NCBI GenBank assembly: GCA_903959115.1
Contig: CAJBVU010000099.1
Location: 1 to 11,676, forward strand
Reading direction: 5' to 3'
Length of the DNA: 11,676 bases
Origin: an uncultured Bacteroidota bacterium
Lineage (GTDB): Bacteria > Bacteroidota > Bacteroidia > NS11-12g > UBA955
Shown: positions 8,093-11,676 of the stretch, piece by piece
Layout: each line of letters opens with the position of its first letter
Position numbering within the stretch: position 1 is the stretch's first letter
Program-made: the position numbers and the translations under genes
Notes under the pieces: model-generated
The model's input: the letters and a program-made list of their open reading frames with translations, nothing else
The model's database searches: none
Told to the model about the DNA's origin: nothing

Positions 8093-8124
8093 CAAATATC
8101 GGCATTGTCTGAAAATAAATCAAA
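8093..8124 (-). promoter_or_regulatory. Bacteroidota-type promoter for lon
   Basis: Read on the minus strand, TTTG (8121-8124) and GATATTTG (8093-8100) are separated by exactly 20 bases, within the 19-21 expected for the Bacteroidota -33/-7 promoter. The -7 element matches TAnnTTTG except for its first base. The start of transcription would fall near 8087, about 22 bases before the ATG at 8065 and downstream of the alternative ATG at 8095. Confidence 0.6.
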
Positions 8125-8175
8125 AGATTAAAACCTATGACAATTTGTCGGGAATTGAAAATACATTAAAAACTG

Positions 8176-8206
8176 CTTGGAAAATTGCGATTTTTCTTGA
8201 AATTTG
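8176..8206 (+). promoter_or_regulatory. Candidate promoter of lipoprotein gene 1, shared with gene 2
   Basis: CTTG (8176-8179) and GAAATTTG (8199-8206) are 19 bases apart, close to the Bacteroidota -33/-7 pattern. The whole block TTGGAA..TGCGA..TTTCTTGAAATT recurs upstream of the second lipoprotein gene (9163-9193) at the same distance from its start codon, which supports a functional role. The leader that follows is A-rich (acaaacaaaaaa), the usual unstructured ribosome-binding context in this phylum. The lon promoter faces away about 50 bases upstream. Confidence 0.55.
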
Positions 8207-8224
8207 CGTAACAAACAAAAAAAT

Positions 8225-9076
8225 ATGAAAATCAAACATCTACTTTTAGCCCTTGCTCTGCCCGTAGTTGCCTTCTTTGGCTCATGCGGTGGCGATAGCA
8301 AAGACCCAAAACCCAGTATTTCTTTAACCGCTGGCGCAAAATATGTGAGCGGCGACATCTCTGTGATGAGCGATTCTTTGTTATCTTTCAGCATTGCTGC
8401 GACTTCTGGTTCAGGCAACTTGTCTGGTATTAACGCAAACTATTCTATCAACGGCGCGGCGGCGAAATCTTTCTTCGATTCTTCAGTATCAGGAAACGCT
8501 GTGAATTGTATCGTTAAAACTCGTTTGGCGGGAAGCGTTGATGATGTGGTTGTTTTTAACTTCACTGCGAAAGATGCAAACGGACAATCTACCACTACTA
8601 GCATCAAGATCACTGTAATTCCTCCAACAGTACCTCTTTTGGGTTTCCAATCACAATTGGTGTACAACACAAACAACACAGGATTCGACATTGCTTACGA
8701 CTTAAACAAAGGCGTTGGATTGCAAAAGAATGCCCCTGCTACCCAAAAAGATTTGATGGATATGAGTACTAGCACGATGGCTCAATTCTCTAAAATTTGG
8801 GGTTCTGACAACAAAAGCAAATTTGTAAAAGTTTCTTCAAACGACTTTACCAATGCATCTACTACAACCTATTTATACAATCTTTGGAAAGCAAACAGTG
8901 CCACAGCTACAGCGCAAACCGCTGTATTGGCAGCAGGAGATGTATATTTGGTTAAGACAGGTCAAGACATTCCTTTCAACCTTTACCTTATTAAGGTTAC
9001 TAAAATCCAGGATATAGCGACTATTGGAAACCACAACGACTACGTTGAGTTCAGCTACAAAAAGATTGATGACTAA
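8225..9076 (+). CDS. Secreted lipoprotein, paralogue 1, function unknown
   Basis: A 283-residue protein of unknown function. MKIKHLLLALALPVVAFFGSC is a lipoprotein signal peptide with the lipidated Cys at position 21; the following GGDSKD is acidic, as often seen on exported Bacteroidota lipoproteins. Residues about 30-137 look like an immunoglobulin-like beta-sandwich with SDSLLSFSIAA, YSING, a Ser/Thr-rich stretch and FTAKDANGQSTTTSIKITV as its last strand. Residues about 145-283 form a second domain with DLNKGVGL, KDLMD, QFSKIWGS, KFVKVSSNDF and GDVYLVKTGQDIPFNLYLIKV, all shared with the next gene. An in-frame TTG at 8204 would add seven residues (MRNKQKN), but the ATG at 8225 aligns with the paralogue and fits the promoter. 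Monocistronic: own promoter and terminator. Probably periplasmic or surface-exposed on the outer membrane. Confidence 0.88.
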   Translation: MKIKHLLLALALPVVAFFGSCGGDSKDPKPSISLTAGAKYVSGDISVMSDSLLSFSIAATSGSGNLSGINANYSINGAAAKSFFDSSVSGNAVNCIVKTRLAGSVDDVVVFNFTAKDANGQSTTTSIKITVIPPTVPLLGFQSQLVYNTNNTGFDIAYDLNKGVGLQKNAPATQKDLMDMSTSTMAQFSKIWGSDNKSKFVKVSSNDFTNASTTTYLYNLWKANSATATAQTAVLAAGDVYLVKTGQDIPFNLYLIKVTKIQDIATIGNHNDYVEFSYKKIDD

Positions 9077-9086
9077 TCAATCAATA

Positions 9087-9145
9087 AATAAACATTTAAC
9101 TTTTGCAAAAACCCCGCATTCGCGGGGTTTTTTGTTAATAATCGC
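9087..9145 (+). repeat. 59-bp direct repeat, copy 1 (3' cassette of lipoprotein gene 1)
   Basis: Begins AATAAACATTTAAC and ends GTTAATAATCGC. It recurs at 10098-10156 after the second lipoprotein gene with 55 of 59 bases identical; the only differences are the four terminator-loop bases. The two copies lie 1011 bp apart and bracket the second gene unit. Confidence 0.95.
9107..9133 (+). terminator. Rho-independent terminator of lipoprotein gene 1
   Basis: AAAAACCCCGC, loop ATTC (9118-9121), GCGGGGTTTTTT. The core stem is 6 GC pairs, extended by five A-T pairs into the T run. It sits 30 bases after the stop codon. Confidence 0.92.
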
Positions 9146-9162
9146 CGCCACAGTTCAGTAGA

Positions 9163-9193
9163 TTTGGAATACTGCGAATGTTTCTTGAAATTG
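9163..9193 (+). promoter_or_regulatory. Candidate promoter of lipoprotein gene 2
   Basis: TTTG (9163-9166) and a -7-like TGAAATTG (9186-9193) are 19 bases apart. The block aligns with the region upstream of lipoprotein gene 1 (8176-8206), sharing TTGGAA, TGCGA and TTTCTTGAAATT with one base gained and one lost. The -7 match to TAnnTTTG is weak, so the case rests on its conservation between the paralogues. Confidence 0.5.
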
Positions 9194-9212
9194 CATCATA
9201 ATGCTTAAATTA

Positions 9213-10091
9213 ATGAAAATCAAATACCTACTCTTGGCTTTAACATTGCCAATGGTCACCTTTTTTGGATCATGCCAACCAAGTGGTAGCGATAGTCCAA
9301 CAAGAATCTCGTTGGAAAATGGACCCGGATTAATCAGTGATAACACCACAGCGATGGCTGATTCATTGTTGACATTTTCAATTAGCGCCTCGGCCATGAT
9401 GGCTATGGATTTCGCAGGCACTATACAAACAATTTCCGCCAGCTACAGCATCAATGGAAAATCTGCAGTCCCCATATTGGACTCAACTATATCAAGCTCC
9501 TCTTCATTAAGTATTTTATTCCAACATCGATTGGTTGGAAATGTAGCTGACGTTGTAAAATACACATTTGTCGCCACCGAAGTGAACGGCAACTCGGCTA
9601 AAACTTCTGTTGAAATCACCGTTAACCCCACTCCCGCGCCATTGAAAATTATTACCGAGAACTTTGTTTACAATACCCTAGAAAGTTGGTACAAATGTGC
9701 ATTCGATTTAAGCAAAGGCGTAGGCCTTACAAAATACGACACTTTGATTAGTAAAGACCTGATGGATAAAACCATCGCCGGACCTCTCGGTGATGCCCAA
9801 TTTTCAAAAAAATGGGGTTCGGGCAATTTTACTCGTTTCGTAAAGATCTCAAGCAACGACTATATAAACGCCAAAACAACGAACGACTTATATGACCTTT
9901 GGAACTTAAATGGAATATTTGCGACCTTACAAACTGCTACACTGGCTAAGGGTGATGTGTATTTGGTGAAGTCTGGTCAAGATTTGCCATTCAACTTGTA
10001 CATTATCGCAATTACAGAGATACAAGATATTACTAACATTGGCAACAACCTCGATTACGTCAAGTTCAATTATAAGAAGATTGATAACTAA
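9213..10091 (+). CDS. Secreted lipoprotein, paralogue 2, function unknown
   Basis: A 292-residue paralogue of the preceding gene, by eye about half identical along its whole length. MKIKYLLLALTLPMVTFFGSC is a lipoprotein signal peptide with the lipidated Cys at position 21, exactly as in copy 1. The N-terminal beta-sandwich (about 30-145) keeps ADSLLTFSIS, YSING and the closing strand NSAKTSVEITV but has an extra loop. The C-terminal domain keeps DLSKGVGL, KDLMD, QFSKKWGS, RFVKISSNDY, GDVYLVKSGQDLPFNLYII and NYKKID. The C-terminal domain is the better conserved half, which suggests that is where the function lies. An in-frame ATG at 9201 would add MLKL; I prefer 9213 because it aligns with copy 1 and keeps the same promoter distance (18 versus 19 bases). 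Own promoter and terminator. Function not recognised. Confidence 0.88.
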   Translation: MKIKYLLLALTLPMVTFFGSCQPSGSDSPTRISLENGPGLISDNTTAMADSLLTFSISASAMMAMDFAGTIQTISASYSINGKSAVPILDSTISSSSSLSILFQHRLVGNVADVVKYTFVATEVNGNSAKTSVEITVNPTPAPLKIITENFVYNTLESWYKCAFDLSKGVGLTKYDTLISKDLMDKTIAGPLGDAQFSKKWGSGNFTRFVKISSNDYINAKTTNDLYDLWNLNGIFATLQTATLAKGDVYLVKSGQDLPFNLYIIAITEIQDITNIGNNLDYVKFNYKKIDN

Positions 10092-10097
10092 TCAAAA

Positions 10098-10156
10098 AAT
10101 AAACATTTAACTTTTGCAAAAACCCCGCGAATGCGGGGTTTTTTGTTAATAATCGC
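10098..10156 (+). repeat. 59-bp direct repeat, copy 2 (3' cassette of lipoprotein gene 2)
   Basis: Second copy of the element at 9087-9145. Every base matches except the loop 10129-10132, which reads GAAT instead of ATTC. GAAT is the exact reverse complement of ATTC, so the hairpin core is inverted relative to copy 1 while both flanks keep their orientation. Confidence 0.95.
10118..10144 (+). terminator. Rho-independent terminator of lipoprotein gene 2
   Basis: AAAAACCCCGC, loop GAAT (10129-10132), GCGGGGTTTTTT. It has the same stem as the terminator at 9107-9133 with the loop reversed. It ends about 40 bases before the pfkA start codon, so pfkA needs its own promoter in that short space or readthrough. 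Confidence 0.92.
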
Positions 10157-10184
10157 AACGAAATTTTGTCGTATTTTGTAAATC

Positions 10185-11153
10185 GTGAAAAAGATAGCAG
10201 TTCTCACATCAGGAGGCGATGCCCCAGGCATGAATGCATGCATTCGCTCAGTCATTAGGGCATGTGCCCATTACAATTTGGAAGTGTTTGGAATCCACAG
10301 AGGATATCAAGGATTGATCGAAAATGAAATCCATCCTATGACACCTAGCAGCGTGGCCAACATCATTCAAATGGGTGGTACGATTTTAAAAACTGCCAGA
10401 AGCATGGACTTTATGACACCCGAAGGGCGTAAAAAAGCCCATCAGAATCTACAAAATCTGGGCATTGAAGGTATCGTTTGCATAGGTGGCAACGGAACCT
10501 ATACTGGAGCCATGATTTTTGAAAAAGAATTTGGTATTCCTAGCATGGGTTGTCCTGGAACAATCGATAATGATCTATGGGGTACAGACGCCACTATTGG
10601 TTATGATACAGCAATCAATACTGCGATGGAAGCCATCGACAAAATCAGAGATACAGCTGATGCCCATAACAGAATATTCTTTGTAGATGTAATGGGACGT
10701 CATTCAGGTCACATCGCCCTACTATCCGGCATTGCAGGTGGAGCCGAAGGTATTTTCATACCCGAACGCGGAAACGAATTTGACGATATCGTTCAACTCT
10801 ATGAATCCAAAGCCCGTAAAAAGGAATTTAGCATTTTTGTAGTTGCCGAAGGCGATGAAGAAGGCAGGGCCTATGAAATTTCTAAACGATTCCAAGCCAT
10901 TTACCCCGAAACCGATTGTAGAGTTACCGTGCTAGGACACGTCCAACGAGGTGGAAGGCCTACGGCAAACGACAGGATACTTGCTTCGCGTTTGGGAGCG
11001 CATGCAGTAAAAGCACTGATCGATGGACGCAGAAACGAAGCCGTAGGAGTTGTCAATAACGACATCAAATTCACCTCCTTCCAAGAAGCCATCGAACATA
11101 AAAAAGATATACAAGATAACTTGTGGACCCTAAACACAATCATTACCCGATAA
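10185..11153 (+). CDS. pfkA: ATP-dependent 6-phosphofructokinase (PfkA type)
   Basis: Cytosolic glycolytic enzyme converting fructose 6-phosphate and ATP to fructose 1,6-bisphosphate. It is 322 residues, normal for the bacterial PfkA family. Start is GTG: the codon two before it is an in-frame TAA (10179-10181) and MKKIAVLTSGGDAPGMN aligns with the family start. Visible sites: SGGDAPG (9-15), Arg72 (ATP contact), PGTIDND (124-130) with catalytic Asp128, Arg163, MGRHSG (170-175), AEGD with Glu222, and GHVQRGG (251-257). Position 104 is Gly, as in ATP-using rather than pyrophosphate-using enzymes. Oddities: the usual GGDGS/T reads GGNGT, so the Mg-ATP-binding Asp103 of E. coli PfkA is Asn103; QRGGSP reads QRGGRP; and the allosteric Arg54 of the E. 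coli enzyme has no counterpart in ENEIHPM. A near-leaderless promoter around 10161-10178 is possible but weak. recN follows after 24 bases. Confidence 0.92.
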   Translation: MKKIAVLTSGGDAPGMNACIRSVIRACAHYNLEVFGIHRGYQGLIENEIHPMTPSSVANIIQMGGTILKTARSMDFMTPEGRKKAHQNLQNLGIEGIVCIGGNGTYTGAMIFEKEFGIPSMGCPGTIDNDLWGTDATIGYDTAINTAMEAIDKIRDTADAHNRIFFVDVMGRHSGHIALLSGIAGGAEGIFIPERGNEFDDIVQLYESKARKKEFSIFVVAEGDEEGRAYEISKRFQAIYPETDCRVTVLGHVQRGGRPTANDRILASRLGAHAVKALIDGRRNEAVGVVNNDIKFTSFQEAIEHKKDIQDNLWTLNTIITR

Positions 11154-11177
11154 TCCCAAATCAACCCAATTTAATCT

Positions 11178-11676
11178 ATGATTACTCACCTCAACATCAA
11201 GAATTACGCGCTAATCAAAGACCTTGATATTGAATTTCAAGAGGGTTTTACGTCAATTACCGGTGAAACAGGTGCTGGAAAAAGTATTTTATTGGGTGCA
11301 ATTGGATTAATCATGGGAGAACGTGGCGATAGTTCAGCCATTCTTGACCCTTCTCAAAAATGTATCTTAGAGGCGTCTTTTGACCTATCTAGGCTGGAAT
11401 TAAAAGCAGAATTCGAGGAGAAGGACATCGACTTCAACAATCATTGCACGATAAGAAGAGAATGGAGTCCCAATGGAAAAACCCGTTCGTTTATCAACGA
11501 ATCACAAGTAACTGTCTCCGAATTAAAATGGCTGGGTCAACAGTTATTAGAAATACATTCTCAACATACCGGATTGCTGGTCACCCAATCCAATGAACAG
11601 TTAAAACTGCTCGATGCGTTTTGTGATTGCACAGAAATATTGACCGACTATCAGCATACCTACTTTGAGCATCAAA
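11178..11676 (+). CDS. recN: DNA repair protein RecN, 3'-truncated
   Basis: SMC-like ATPase that acts in the cytosol early in recombinational repair of double-strand breaks. The 166 visible codons run from ATG 11178 to the window edge without a stop; the full protein is normally about 550 residues, so about 30 percent is present. MITHLNIKNYALIKDLDIEFQEG is the typical RecN opening (L-x-I-x-N-[YF]-A-L-I). Walker A GETGAGKS is at residues 29-36, followed by ILLGAIGLIMGERGDSS. Further family motifs are RREWSPNGKTRSFINE, with the arginine-rich strand and N-G-[KR]-[ST]-R, and LLEIHSQHTGLLV, close to the usual E-[IL]-H-[GS]-Q-H Q-loop. It starts 24 bases after the pfkA stop with no terminator between, so co-transcription is likely. 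The predicted coiled coil and C-terminal Walker B lie outside the window. Confidence 0.94.
   Translation, partial: MITHLNIKNYALIKDLDIEFQEGFTSITGETGAGKSILLGAIGLIMGERGDSSAILDPSQKCILEASFDLSRLELKAEFEEKDIDFNNHCTIRREWSPNGKTRSFINESQVTVSELKWLGQQLLEIHSQHTGLLVTQSNEQLKLLDAFCDCTEILTDYQHTYFEHQ

Noticed and set aside
8204..8224. TTG start giving a seven-residue longer lipoprotein 1 (MRNKQKN)
   Set aside because: The TTG overlaps the candidate -7 element, and the paralogue aligns from MKIK. A lipoprotein signal peptide normally begins with the short basic stretch seen at MKIK.
9087..10156. Mobile element bounded by 59-bp direct repeats
   Set aside because: The repeats are terminator cassettes, there is no transposase or target duplication, and the enclosed gene is a paralogue of its neighbour, so tandem duplication explains the layout.

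Overview
The window looks like ordinary chromosome from a member of the Bacteroidota. The evidence is moderate-to-low GC with A-rich, Shine-Dalgarno-poor leaders, candidate promoters of the TTTG / TAnnTTTG type used in this phylum, and a gene set typical of it. That set includes an RND permease with Bacteroidota-style insertions, a TlpA-like secreted protein, paired small lipoproteins and a 52-residue membrane protein. I cannot name the genus.

Layout. Bases 1-2568 (+) hold the 3' three quarters of an RND efflux permease, cut by the window edge. A 284-base convergent intergenic region follows, with a hairpin just after the RND stop, a perfect 14-bp GC-rich hairpin flanked by A and T runs (a bidirectional terminator), and a third hairpin. 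Bases 2853-8065 are all on the minus strand. In transcription order they hold lon (ATP-dependent protease, start best placed at 8065), a 52-aa single-membrane-span protein (5389-5547), a secreted protein with a thioredoxin-like C-terminal domain that lacks its CXXC (stop and start codons abut), and a membrane-anchored coiled-coil protein with its own near-leaderless promoter. lon diverges from two plus-strand genes at 8225-9076 and 9213-10091. These encode paralogous secreted lipoproteins, each with its own matching promoter region and almost identical terminator. A phosphofructokinase gene (pfkA, GTG start 10185) and the 5' end of recN (11178 onward) follow on the plus strand, 24 bases apart.

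How the genes work together. lon, the small membrane protein and the thioredoxin-like protein are spaced like one transcription unit, though nothing shows a shared function. The two lipoprotein genes are an old tandem duplication: the proteins have diverged to roughly half identity by eye, but a 59-bp 3' cassette is identical except for four terminator-loop bases. In the second copy those four bases are the exact reverse complement of the first. pfkA and recN may be co-transcribed but belong to glycolysis and DNA repair.

I see no CRISPR array, transposase, phage gene, tRNA or rRNA, and no convincing new multi-gene system. The points most worth a second look are the inverted terminator loop inside otherwise identical repeats, the Asp-to-Asn change at the Mg-ATP position of the phosphofructokinase, the unannotated 52-aa membrane protein, and the redox-dead thioredoxin-like protein.
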